This document shows positions 27,341-35,690 of a stretch of 64,000 bases of DNA, piece after piece. The position numbers and the translations under genes are program-made. How positions within the stretch are numbered: the stretch's first letter is position 1; every line of letters starts with the position of its first letter. The notes under the pieces are model-generated. The model did no database searches, was not told the origin of the DNA, and saw only the letters and a list, made by a program, of their open reading frames with translations. The DNA is from JALYGJ01 sp036558545 (GTDB lineage Bacteria; Chloroflexota; Limnocylindria; Limnocylindrales; CSP1-4): NCBI GenBank assembly GCA_036558545.1, contig DATBFJ010000076.1, forward strand, positions 1 through 64,000, read 5' to 3'.

Positions 27341-28287
27341 TGGCCGTCCGCTCGGAGTCGTGGCGCCAAATCGGCACCCGCGTCGACGTGCTCGTCAGCG
27401 ACAGCGAGCTGCAACACGCGGTGGAGGCGGTGCATTCCACCATCGCCTCAGCGGACCATGCCTATTCGCGCTTCCGCGACGACAGCGAGCTTTCGATCGT
27501 CAACCGCTCGCCGGGCCGACGCGTCGCGATCAGTCCGACATTGACCTCGGCGATCAATACGGCGCTCGTTGCCGCCAACGCGACGAACGGGCTCGTCGAT
27601 CCAAGCGTGGGTCGTGCCGTCCGCTTGATCGGCTATGACCGGGATTTCCGGAGCCTGCCGGCTGATGACACGAGACCGCTACCAATGCGCTTCGAATCGG
27701 TACCAGGCTGGCAGGCGATCCATCTCGACACGCACGCGCTGACGGTGCGCGTCGCGAACGGCGTGGAGCTCGACCTCGACTCGACGGGAAAGGCCCTGAT
27801 CGTCGACGAGGCGGCGCGCGCGGCAGCAGCGGTGCTCCCAGCGACTGCGGGCGTGCTCGTTTCGATTGGCGGTGACATCAAGGTCCTGGGCCGGCCGCCG
27901 CGCGGTGGGTGGCGAATTCAGCTCAGCGAGAACTGCGACGCGCCGTCGCGACGGGGCAATCCAACTGTCAGCATCCGCGACGGCGCCCTGGCGACCTCCA
28001 GCACCACCGTCCGCCGCTGGCGGCGCAACGGACACATCGTCCATCACCTTATCGATCCGCGAACTGGTCAGTCGTGTGGCGGTCCGTGGCGCACGGCAAC
28101 CGTTGTGGCCGCGGACTGCGTCACGGCGAACGCGGCGGCGACGGCCGCAATCCTGCTCGGCACGGCCGCACCTGGTTGGCTGAGTGCACGGTCCTTGCCA
28201 GCCCGACTCGTTGCCAACGACGGAACCATCACCTACGTCAATGGCTGGCCTATGGACATCCAAGAGCCGACTCCGCGCGCCGCATGA
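27340..28287 (+). CDS. apbE: ApbE-like FAD:protein FMN transferase
   Basis: 315 aa. LDLDSTGKALIVDEAARAA corresponds to the ApbE Mg/flavin motif, VLVSIGGDIKVLG to the GGD loop, and the later TSSTTVRRW with HHLIDPRTG to the conserved C-terminal region. ApbE covalently attaches FMN to threonine in exported flavoproteins. No signal peptide is evident here, so it may act at the cytoplasmic side. Coupled to the upstream membrane protein and downstream ferric-reductase-like gene by 1-4 nt overlaps. Confidence 0.85.
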   Translation: MAVRSESWRQIGTRVDVLVSDSELQHAVEAVHSTIASADHAYSRFRDDSELSIVNRSPGRRVAISPTLTSAINTALVAANATNGLVDPSVGRAVRLIGYDRDFRSLPADDTRPLPMRFESVPGWQAIHLDTHALTVRVANGVELDLDSTGKALIVDEAARAAAAVLPATAGVLVSIGGDIKVLGRPPRGGWRIQLSENCDAPSRRGNPTVSIRDGALATSSTTVRRWRRNGHIVHHLIDPRTGQSCGGPWRTATVVAADCVTANAAATAAILLGTAAPGWLSARSLPARLVANDGTITYVNGWPMDIQEPTPRAA

Positions 28288-28883
28288 ACGATCAGCTGCT
28301 GTGGTTCGCCAGTCGCGGATCCGGCATTGTCTCGCTGCTCTTGCTGACGGCCGTGACGGTTCTTGGCCTGATCAGCATCGTGCGCTGGCAGCGACCTACG
28401 TGGCCACGCTTCGTGACCGCCGATCTGCACTCGAACCTTGCTCTGCTGTCCGTCGTGTTCGTCGGAGTCCACATCGTCGCGGCGATCCTCGATCCCTTCG
28501 CCAAGCTGGGCATAAGCGCCGCAGTCATCCCGTTCGACTCGAGCTATCGCCCCCTGTGGGTCGGCCTGGGGGTGATCTCGGTATATCTGGTCATCGCTTT
28601 GATCGTGACCAGCCTGCTCCGCGAACGCATCGGCCAGAGAACCTGGCGAGCAGTGCACTGGGTTGCCTATGGGGCGTGGCCGCTGGCCGTGCTCCACAGC
28701 GCTGGATCGGGCAGCGACGCCTTCGCGGCATGGATGGTCACTATCGAGGCCGCATGCATCGTGGCAGTGACGATCGCCCTGACCTGGCGCCTTGTCGCGG
28801 CTCGCAACATCCGAAACGAGCTCCCTCTCGTAGTCGCAGCGACCACCGCCTCGCACGCACCATTCGCGGACACCGACCGGTGA
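28284..28883 (+). CDS. Ferric-reductase-like transmembrane protein (cytochrome b type)
   Basis: 199 aa with about six membrane helices. Paired histidines in TADLHSNLALLSVVFVGVH and VHWVAYGAWPLAVLHS fit bis-His heme ligation across helices, as in YedZ/MsrQ and NOX-type ferric reductase transmembrane domains. It should carry electrons across the membrane. Starts at ATG 28284 overlapping the ApbE stop (ATGA) and overlaps the NuoF-like start by 4 nt (GTGA). Confidence 0.82.
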   Translation: MNDQLLWFASRGSGIVSLLLLTAVTVLGLISIVRWQRPTWPRFVTADLHSNLALLSVVFVGVHIVAAILDPFAKLGISAAVIPFDSSYRPLWVGLGVISVYLVIALIVTSLLRERIGQRTWRAVHWVAYGAWPLAVLHSAGSGSDAFAAWMVTIEAACIVAVTIALTWRLVAARNIRNELPLVVAATTASHAPFADTDR

Positions 28884-30112
28884 TCCAGCCCCGACTCCTC
28901 GCCGGGCCTCCCGCGGCGGCGGGCGCCGAAACGCTCTCCGACCACGTCGCCCGCTTGGGATCGTTGCCAGGGGTGGAGCGAGATCTCGTTCGAACGATCA
29001 CCGCCAGCGGCTTGTTGGGCCGAGGCGGCGCGGCGTTTCCCGTGGGGCGCAAGCTTCACGCCGTCGCGGCTCGCTCACTCGGTGACGCCCGACTTCTCGT
29101 CAACGGCGCTGAAGGCGAGCCATTGAGCGCCAAGGATCGCGCCCTGATGGCATCGCGTCCGCATCTGATCCTCGACGGTGCGCTGCTCGCCGCGAACGCG
29201 ATCGGCGCACGCGAAATCGTGCTGTACGTTGGATCTGCGCACCGGGAGGGCCAACTTGCCCTGGCAAGGGCTGTTTCGGAGCGCCGGCGGTTGCCGCTCC
29301 GCGTCCGCCTCGTCAGCGCTCCACACGCGTACGTGGCGGGGGAGGAGAGTGCTGCCGTCCACTTCATCAACCAGGGAGACGCCCGGCCGACTGTCACTCC
29401 GCCACGGCCCTTCGAACGCGGCATCGACGACATGCCGACGCTCGTCCAGAACGTCGAGTCGCTTGCCTATCTCGCGCTCATTGCACGCTTTGGCGAGGAC
29501 TGGTATCGCCAGGCCGGCCGAGGCCAGACGCCGGGCACGGCCCTCGTGACTGTCAGCGGCGCGCCGAATGGCGGCGTCCGCGAAGTCGAGATGGGCACGC
29601 GCATCGGCGAGATTGCCCAGATGAGCGGCTTGGGGCCCCATGACTCAGACGCCGTTCTGCTGGGCGGCTATTTCGGCCGCTGGACGACCCGGGATCTCGG
29701 TTGGGCTCTGCCACTGGATCCGGTCTTGCTTCAATCGGCGGGCGCGCCGTTCGGCACTGGGGTCCTCAGCTTTCTGGGCATGGGTCAATGCGGTGTCGCA
29801 GCGACCGCCGCAATTCTCGATTACATGGCCGCGCAGAGCGCGGCGCAGTGCGGGCCGTGCGTGTTCGGCCTTCGATCCATTGCCGACACCACCCGTGCGG
29901 TCGCGAGCGAGGTTGCCACGAGCTCCGACCTTGGCCGTCTCGAGCGCTGGGCGGGCCAAATCGACGGTCGCGGTGCGTGCAGACATCCCGACGGAGCCGT
30001 TGGACTTCTGCTCTCGGCAATGACCGCGTTCGCGGCAGACTTCGAGACTCATTCACGGCGCAGCGGTTGTTTGGCCAATGTGGCGCGGCCATCGCTCGAG
30101 GTCGCGGCATGA
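28880..30112 (+). CDS. NuoF/HoxF-like NADH-binding flavoprotein with atypical Fe-S site
   Basis: 410 aa, GTG start. FMN/NADH motifs GRGGAAFPVGRKL (near residues 47-59), NGAEGEP and AGEESA match the NuoF fold, then an SLBB-like part. The C-terminal cluster reads QSAAQCGPC with C324 and C327 and a third Cys at C367. Where NuoF has ESCGQCTPC, the first ligand is Ala here, so a normal 4Fe-4S cluster is unlikely unless another residue serves. Probably passes electrons from NAD(P)H towards the ferredoxin and membrane cytochrome encoded beside it. Confidence 0.82.
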   Translation: MIQPRLLAGPPAAAGAETLSDHVARLGSLPGVERDLVRTITASGLLGRGGAAFPVGRKLHAVAARSLGDARLLVNGAEGEPLSAKDRALMASRPHLILDGALLAANAIGAREIVLYVGSAHREGQLALARAVSERRRLPLRVRLVSAPHAYVAGEESAAVHFINQGDARPTVTPPRPFERGIDDMPTLVQNVESLAYLALIARFGEDWYRQAGRGQTPGTALVTVSGAPNGGVREVEMGTRIGEIAQMSGLGPHDSDAVLLGGYFGRWTTRDLGWALPLDPVLLQSAGAPFGTGVLSFLGMGQCGVAATAAILDYMAAQSAAQCGPCVFGLRSIADTTRAVASEVATSSDLGRLERWAGQIDGRGACRHPDGAVGLLLSAMTAFAADFETHSRRSGCLANVARPSLEVAA

Positions 30113-30327
30113 CACCGGCGCTTGAAGCGGCAGCGAAGCTGGTCGTGGACCCGATCGTGTGCGACGGACACGGCATGTGCGCCGAGGTATTGCCAGAGCT
30201 GATCGAGCTGGACGACTGGGGCTATCCGATTCTTGTTGCGCCGTTGGTCCCGGCGTACCTCGAGCCCCTGGCCAAGCGCGCCGCCGCGGCCTGCCCAGTG
30301 CTGGCACTGCGCTTGATCCCGCGCTGA
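30109..30327 (+). CDS. Small ferredoxin, probably [3Fe-4S]
   Basis: 72 aa from ATG 30109, overlapping the NuoF-like stop. CDGHGMCAEVLPELIELDD and the distal AAACPVLALRL give three Cys (C18, C24 and one before Pro), with no Cys at the usual second position. That is the pattern of actinobacterial-type [3Fe-4S] ferredoxins. The acidic Asp-Asp-Trp-Gly stretch is also typical. It is the last gene of the redox module. Confidence 0.85.
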   Translation: MTPALEAAAKLVVDPIVCDGHGMCAEVLPELIELDDWGYPILVAPLVPAYLEPLAKRAAAACPVLALRLIPR

Positions 30328-30488
30328 AGCCACGCAGCACCACACACGGTGGTGTGATGTTCAATTTTCAGACGCATCTGCAAGGCAACGTCCGCTGCGC
30401 TCTATTTGCCATGAACCTGCCTGACGGCATCCTCGTGCAGCCGATTGCCACGTCAGGCGATCGGCGAACATTCGGAGGTTCGCCGCAC

Positions 30489-30875
30489 ATGACTTACCGC
30501 TCGGAGACCGATTACGTCGCGCCGGACGGCTATCCGCAGGGAACCGAAATCCGCCGCGTCTCGTACAGCTCAAGCCCGGGCGCCGTTCTCGAGCGCCTGA
30601 TCGTCTTCATTTTCGGCTTGATCGAGCTGCTGATCGTCGTCCGCATCGTGCTGTTGCTGGTGGCGGCGCGCGAGAGTAACGCGATCGTGCAATTCATCTA
30701 CAACGTCAGCGACATCTTCGTTGCGCCGTTCAGAGGCATCCTGGGCATGAATGAGATCCAGGCCGGCGCAGCCGCATTTGATGTCGCCGCGCTCGTCGCG
30801 CTGGTTGGTTGGGTCATCATTGAGTTCATCATCCTGGCGCTCGTGCGCGTCTTCCGACCTGCTGCAACCACGTAG
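30489..30875 (+). CDS. YggT-family membrane protein
   Basis: 128 aa from ATG 30489, which has GGAGG about 9 nt upstream. The longer in-frame extension is not coding-like. Hydrophobic helices LIVFIFGLIELLIVVRIVLL and ALVALVGWVIIEFIILALV flank a loop VSDIFVAPFRGILG that matches the YggT consensus. YggT proteins are small membrane proteins of unclear role (osmotic shock and division are suggested). Monocistronic. Confidence 0.8.
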   Translation: MTYRSETDYVAPDGYPQGTEIRRVSYSSSPGAVLERLIVFIFGLIELLIVVRIVLLLVAARESNAIVQFIYNVSDIFVAPFRGILGMNEIQAGAAAFDVAALVALVGWVIIEFIILALVRVFRPAATT

Positions 30876-30962
30876 CGACCGTCGGCACGGCCGCGTTCAT
30901 GAGTGATCGGCCAGGGCCGGTCGCGGATGCGATAATCGCGCCGCTTTTGATGGAGGGCGCAC

Positions 30963-31328
30963 GTGACCGCGACCGGCCTTTCGGCCAACCCGCAGCAATA
31001 TCGCGAACGGCTCGAGGAACAGCCTGACGAGCGTATCGACAGCTGGGCTGCCGAGCTTATGCGCGACACGTCGATCCGTATCGGCGTTCGACAGGTTGTC
31101 AAGGAACTCAGGCACTCCTTTGGCACGGACGACGCCGGCCTTCGACGCGTCTATACCGCCGGGGGAGGGCCAGCGGCGGCAATAGGCACCACGGACGGCG
31201 GGGAACTGATGGTTCCTGCCATTTCGCTGTACTACTTCGTGAGTGGCGCGCATGCCGTGTTCAAGGACGCGCGCAGCCGGCTGGTCGACTACCTGGTCGA
31301 TAACTTCAAAGAGATCGTCTACATCTGA
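30963..31328 (+). CDS. Hypothetical protein (121 aa)
   Basis: GTG start with GGAGGG about 5-6 nt upstream. A soluble, mixed alpha/beta protein: RERLEEQPDERIDSWAAELM, RIGVRQVVKELRHSFGTDD, then LMVPAISLYYFVSGAHAVF and the ending DNFKEIVYI. No family recognised. Twenty-one nt upstream of the UbiA gene, so they are likely co-transcribed. Confidence 0.6.
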   Translation: MTATGLSANPQQYRERLEEQPDERIDSWAAELMRDTSIRIGVRQVVKELRHSFGTDDAGLRRVYTAGGGPAAAIGTTDGGELMVPAISLYYFVSGAHAVFKDARSRLVDYLVDNFKEIVYI

Positions 31329-31349
31329 CTCGCCAGGGACCATCGATCG

Positions 31350-32183
31350 ATGGCCAACCGGTTCCGCGCCCTGCGCGTCGTCCACCCCTTTCCTTCTTTC
31401 CTCAACTCGGCGCTTGTGCTGGGTCTGTGCCTCGTGGCCGGCGCGACCGCCAGGAGCGCGACTTTGTTGACCATCGGGATGCTGGGCATCCAGATGTGCA
31501 TAGGCACTGTCAATGACCTCGTCGATCAGCAACTGGACGCGGGAACCAAGTCCTGGAAACCGATCCCGGCTGGGGTCGTGTCGGTTCGATCTACCCGCGC
31601 AATCGCAGCGATTGCGGGAGTTGTCGGCCTGCTGGCGCCGTTAGCGGTAAGCCCCATCGTTGCGCTGATGGCATCCGTGATGCTTGGTTGCGGCCTGGTC
31701 TATGACCTGTGGCTCAAGCCAACCGCGTGGGCATGGGTGTGCTTCTCGATCGCATTTGCCGTGCTGCCGGTTTACGCCTGGTACGGATCAGTCGAGACCC
31801 TGCCGCCGCTGCCACAATTTCTCATTCCTCTGGCGGCCCTGGCGGGACCAGCACTCCAGCTCACGAACGGGCTCGTTGACCTCGAGCGGGACAGCGCCGG
31901 TGGCATCAGCACATTGGCCACGCGCCTGGGACGTCGCCGTGCCCTGATCGCCGTCACGATCCTGTTGGCCGTGATCTACGCCGTTGCGTGGATGACCCTG
32001 GCGACGAACGGCTCGCAGGTCAGCCAATTGGCTGTTGCCCTGTCCACGCTGCTGGCAATCGGTGGCCTCGTGCTGAGCGCGAGTCGCGCGGTCGGCTTGC
32101 GCGCAGCGGGCTGGACCGTCCAGGCCCTTGCGATTGCCTTGTTGGCGCTTGGATGGCTGGGGGCTGTTCAGTCGGTTGGGTGA
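31350..32183 (+). CDS. UbiA-family prenyltransferase
   Basis: 277 aa with eight or nine membrane helices. First Asp-rich motif NDLVDQQLDAGTK and second GLVDLERDSAGG bind the Mg-prenyl diphosphate. UbiA enzymes prenylate quinone head groups, heme or glycerol phosphate; which one applies is not visible. The 3' end overlaps the convergent parB by 16 nt. Confidence 0.85.
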   Translation: MANRFRALRVVHPFPSFLNSALVLGLCLVAGATARSATLLTIGMLGIQMCIGTVNDLVDQQLDAGTKSWKPIPAGVVSVRSTRAIAAIAGVVGLLAPLAVSPIVALMASVMLGCGLVYDLWLKPTAWAWVCFSIAFAVLPVYAWYGSVETLPPLPQFLIPLAALAGPALQLTNGLVDLERDSAGGISTLATRLGRRRALIAVTILLAVIYAVAWMTLATNGSQVSQLAVALSTLLAIGGLVLSASRAVGLRAAGWTVQALAIALLALGWLGAVQSVG

Positions 32184-33175
32184 CCGCTGCGCACCACGGT
32201 GATCGCGTTTTCCAACCGAATCTTGGCAATGGTCAGGTACTTCGCGAGGTTGGCTCGGTCCGTGTCACCGATATCGCGTAAGGCCGCGGCCGAAGCAAGA
32301 AGATCTGCCCATTGTTCGAGCGCTTCGGCGAGACTTTGTTTGGCGGCGACCAGGGCGTTGTCAGCTGGCGCCTCTGACGAACGTGCCCGCGGAGTTGCCG
32401 ACAGCATCTCGTCCTCGGGCTCACCAAAAGCTTCGCCTTGGCCTCCCGGAGGCGCCGCCTGCTCCGCCGGATGCGGTCGACCCTCGATCTTCTCGCGCAG
32501 CTTGACCAGGCTCAGCTCGTTGTTGGCCACCTGTTCGGCAAGCTTGCGGCGTTTCTTGGGATCCTCGACCTTGAGAAGCTCGTAAGCATGGGACAACGTG
32601 TCTTTGCGCAAAGACACCAGCTGCTTGATCTCTGTCGGCGCTCCTGCGAGTCGCAAGCGGTTCTCGATGTAGCCCTTGTCTTTGCCCAGTTTCTGTGCCA
32701 GCTTGCGAACGCTGTAGCCGTGGTCGTGAGTCATGCGGTCATAGATCATCGCCTCCTCGAGAGGGGAGAGGTCCTCTCGTTGAAGGTTCTCGATGATGCC
32801 GATTTCTAGAGCGGTCTCGTCGTCGAGCTGTTCGATCAGGGCGGGGACCTCTGTCAGCCCCGCGGCTCGCGCCGCACGCCAGCGACGCTCGCCGGCCACC
32901 AATTGGTATTGGTGCGGTTGATCTGTTGGTCGCACCAGTACCGGCTGCAGGACGCCATGTTCGCGAATTGAGGCGGCCAGGTCGTTGAGCGCGTCCTCGT
33001 CGAAGGTCATGCGCGGCTGGTCTGGGTTCGGTGTTATCCGATCGAGCGGGATATTGCGCACTCCGGCCGGTTTGTCGCCCTCGTCCGGCGAGATGAGGCT
33101 CAGGATGGCCGGTGAAAGCTCGCGTTCCTCAGCAAGTCGCCGCGCTGCTGTGCCTCGGAAATCTGGCCTAGCCAA
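32168..33175 (-). CDS. parB: Chromosome partitioning protein ParB (divergent)
   Basis: 335 aa. ParB/Sulfiredoxin CTP-binding domain: IPLDRITPNPDQPRMTFDE, LAASIREHGVLQPVLVR and GERRWRAARAAGL, then ENLQREDLSPLEEA. The HTH region reads YSVRKLAQKLGKDKGYIENR, which differs from the KSRSxIAN recognition helix and GHAR motif of Spo0J-type ParB, so it may recognise a different site. A 20-bp palindrome inside the gene (encoding VSLRKDT) is a candidate site. The gene overlaps parA by 8 nt. Confidence 0.92.
   Translation of the reverse strand: MARPDFRGTAARRLAEERELSPAILSLISPDEGDKPAGVRNIPLDRITPNPDQPRMTFDEDALNDLAASIREHGVLQPVLVRPTDQPHQYQLVAGERRWRAARAAGLTEVPALIEQLDDETALEIGIIENLQREDLSPLEEAMIYDRMTHDHGYSVRKLAQKLGKDKGYIENRLRLAGAPTEIKQLVSLRKDTLSHAYELLKVEDPKKRRKLAEQVANNELSLVKLREKIEGRPHPAEQAAPPGGQGEAFGEPEDEMLSATPRARSSEAPADNALVAAKQSLAEALEQWADLLASAAALRDIGDTDRANLAKYLTIAKIRLENAITVVRSGHPTD
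32598..32617. promoter_or_regulatory. Candidate non-canonical parS site inside parB
   Basis: GTGTCTTTGCGCAAAGACAC, a perfect 20-bp palindrome, identical to one at 35690-35709. It lies in the parB coding region, as parS does in Bacillus spo0J. The codons used (TCT, TTG, AAA) are unusual for this GC-rich gene, suggesting constraint on the DNA itself. It differs from the canonical TGTTTCACGTGAAACA. Confidence 0.55.
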
Positions 33176-33938
33176 GTTCGATCACCTCCCGTGCCAGTCC
33201 GCGATATGCACGGGCCGCCTCAGTATTGCTCGCGTACGAGGTTACCGGCCGTCCCACGAGGGGCGCCTCCCCAAGTCGAATTGTCGGGCGAATCATGTTC
33301 TCGAAAATGTGGTGATCGCCCATGTCGCGCATTTCCTGGAGCATGTCGCGACTGAGGATCGTTCGACCGTCGTAGAAAGTGGCGAGCAGGCCATATACCT
33401 TCAGCCCCGGATTCAGGCCCTTCGTTCGAATCTGGGTGATCACGTTCATCAGTGCGGTAAAGCCCTTCAACGCGTAGTACTGCGTCTGGACAGGAATGAT
33501 CACCCCGTCGGAAGCCACCAGTGCGTTCAACGTCAGCAATCCGAGAGTTGGCGGGCAGTCGATGAGCACGTAGTCGTAGCGCTCCGCACCCTGTGTCTGG
33601 AGCACGTCCTTGAGGGCCTGTTCTCGACCTATTGCGCTGAACAGCACGTTCTCCGTCGCCGACAGGTCGATCGTCGACGGCGCGACATCGACTCCGGGCG
33701 TTTGCGTGGGAATGATGATGTCGTCGAGGGAGATCGTCCCGTCCACCAGCGCGTCTGCGATCGACCTGTCGACGTCGCGCAGATTGATTCCGAGTCCGAC
33801 GGAAAGATTTGCCTGGGGATCCATGTCGAGGCAAAGGATTCGATAACCCTGCTCGGCAAGCGAACCGGCGAGGTTTATGGCCGTCGTCGTCTTGCCCACG
33901 CCACCCTTCTGGTTGGCGATGGCGATGATTTTTGGCAA
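33168..33938 (-). CDS. parA: Chromosome partitioning ATPase ParA/Soj
   Basis: 256 aa. Deviant Walker A KGGVGKTTTAINLA, CLDMDPQANLSVGLG (Walker A'), VLIDCPPTLGLLTLNAL (Walker B), and the C-terminal basic DNA-binding helix region. It is a nucleoid-binding ATPase that moves ParB-parS complexes during segregation. Upstream of parB with an 8-nt overlap. Its promoter region (33939-34136) holds DnaA-box-like sequences and is shared with the divergent pccB. Confidence 0.95.
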   Translation of the reverse strand: MPKIIAIANQKGGVGKTTTAINLAGSLAEQGYRILCLDMDPQANLSVGLGINLRDVDRSIADALVDGTISLDDIIIPTQTPGVDVAPSTIDLSATENVLFSAIGREQALKDVLQTQGAERYDYVLIDCPPTLGLLTLNALVASDGVIIPVQTQYYALKGFTALMNVITQIRTKGLNPGLKVYGLLATFYDGRTILSRDMLQEMRDMGDHHIFENMIRPTIRLGEAPLVGRPVTSYASNTEAARAYRGLAREVIELG

Positions 33939-34016
33939 CGACTATGCCTCCTCGGACTCCAACACGACTGGCACCCAACCCTCGGCGCCGTGAGCCAGCC
34001 TACCAAGATCGCCCAG

Positions 34017-34074
34017 GAATCCACAGTCCGGTTATCCACATATGAACGAAGTTGTTCACCGAATTTGTGGACAG
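34017..34074. promoter_or_regulatory. DnaA-box-like cluster upstream of parA
   Basis: TTATCCACA (34032-34040) is a perfect DnaA box. GAATCCACA (34017-34025) and, inverted, TGTGGACAG (34066-34074) each match 7 of 9. Three in 58 nt within a locally AT-rich patch between parA and pccB suggests DnaA control or part of an origin region. Confidence 0.45.
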
Positions 34075-34136
34075 CCGCGTTGCTACGATAGCCGCCGCCA
34101 GCGCGAAATTCCCCACGTGCGGAGGGCTCAAACGAA

Positions 34137-35690
34137 GTGACGCCAAAGGAATCAGAGCTCGCGCGGCTCGATCACCTGCGTGCCGAAAGTCTGCTCGGCG
34201 GCGGGCAGACACGCATCGATCAGCAGCATGAACGCGGCAAGCTCACCGCACGCGAACGCCTCGATCTGCTGCTGGATCCGGATTCCTTCGTCGAGTTCGA
34301 CGCATTCGTGACACATCGAGCCTCCGATTTTGGTCTGGACCGCGAGCGCTACCTGGGCGATGGAGTCGTCACCGGCCACGGCACGATTGATGGCCGCCTC
34401 GTCTTCGTATTCAGCCAGGACTTCACCGTCTTCGGCGGCTCGCTATCTGAGGCTCATGCCGAAAAGATCTGCAAGATCATGGACTTGGCTGTGCGCGTGG
34501 GCGCGCCGATCATCGGGCTAAACGATTCTGGCGGGGCACGTATCCAGGAAGGTGTCGTTTCGTTGGGCGGTTACGCAGATATCTTCCTGCGCAACACGTT
34601 GACATCCGGTGTCGTGCCTCAGATCTCGCTGATCATGGGCCCATGCGCCGGTGGCGCGGTTTACTCGCCCGCGATCACGGACTTCACGATCATGGTCGAA
34701 GGAACCAGCTACATGTTCGTGACCGGGCCGGATGTGGTGAAGACCGTGACACACGAGGATGTCGATCGTGAGCATCTGGGTGGCGCGAGCGTTCATACGC
34801 AGATCAGTGGCGTGGCGCATCTCGCCGCGCGGGACGAAGCGGATGCAGTTGCATTGTGTCGCCGCATTCTCGAGCACTTGCCCCAGAACAACGTCTCACA
34901 GCCCGCGCGGCGAGCAACGTCAGACACGCCAGATCGTCGCGACGAGTCGTTGGATCTCGTGATTCCCGGCGAACCCACTCAGCCGTACGACATGCACGAC
35001 GTCATTGACCACGTTGTCGACGACGGCGAGTTCCTGGAGATTCAGCCGCGCTGGGCCGCCAACATTCTGGTGGGCTTCGCCCACATGAACGGCCAGAGCG
35101 TCGGCATAGTGGCGCATCAACCGGCGGTGCTCGCCGGCGCCCTGGATATCGATGCGTCCGACAAAGCGGCGCGCTTTGTTCGGACGTGTGACGCCTTCAA
35201 CGTGCCGCTACTGACGTTTGTCGATGTCCCCGGCTTTCTTCCAGGGGTCAGCCAGGAACACGGCGGGATCATTCGCCACGGAGCCAAGTTGTTGTACGCG
35301 TATGCCGAGGCGACCGTGCCCAAGGTGACGGTCATCACGCGCAAGGCGTATGGCGGTGCATATGACGTAATGAGCAGCAAGCACATTCGGGGCGACGTCA
35401 ATCTCGCGTGGCCATCGGCACGAATTGCCGTGATGGGCGTGGAAGGTGCGGTCAACATCATCTTTCGCGACGAGCTTGCCCAAGCGACCGATGCCGACGC
35501 GGAGCGGGTTCGTCTCGCCCACGAGTACGAGCAGACCTTTGCCAACCCGTACATCGCCGCGAGCAGGGGATACGTCGACGACGTCATCGTCCCGTCCGAC
35601 ACGCGACCGCGTGTCATAGCGGCATTGGAGATGCTCGCGACCAAGCGTCAGTCGAACCTTCCGCGCAAGCACGGCAACATCCCGCTCTAG
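34137..35690 (+). CDS. pccB: Propionyl-CoA carboxylase beta subunit (carboxyltransferase)
   Basis: 517 aa, GTG start with GGAGGG about 10 nt upstream. Two crotonase-like halves: SGGARIQEGVVSLGGYADIF and GPCAGGAVYSPAITDF in the N half, FVDVPGFLPGVSQEHGGIIRHGAKLLYAYAEA (family segment) in the C half. The AYGGAYDVMSS segment has Asp where acetyl-CoA-specific subunits have Ile, which favours propionyl-CoA. It carboxylates the acyl-CoA using carboxybiotin from the alpha/BCCP proteins encoded next. Confidence 0.9.
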   Translation: MTPKESELARLDHLRAESLLGGGQTRIDQQHERGKLTARERLDLLLDPDSFVEFDAFVTHRASDFGLDRERYLGDGVVTGHGTIDGRLVFVFSQDFTVFGGSLSEAHAEKICKIMDLAVRVGAPIIGLNDSGGARIQEGVVSLGGYADIFLRNTLTSGVVPQISLIMGPCAGGAVYSPAITDFTIMVEGTSYMFVTGPDVVKTVTHEDVDREHLGGASVHTQISGVAHLAARDEADAVALCRRILEHLPQNNVSQPARRATSDTPDRRDESLDLVIPGEPTQPYDMHDVIDHVVDDGEFLEIQPRWAANILVGFAHMNGQSVGIVAHQPAVLAGALDIDASDKAARFVRTCDAFNVPLLTFVDVPGFLPGVSQEHGGIIRHGAKLLYAYAEATVPKVTVITRKAYGGAYDVMSSKHIRGDVNLAWPSARIAVMGVEGAVNIIFRDELAQATDADAERVRLAHEYEQTFANPYIAASRGYVDDVIVPSDTRPRVIAALEMLATKRQSNLPRKHGNIPL

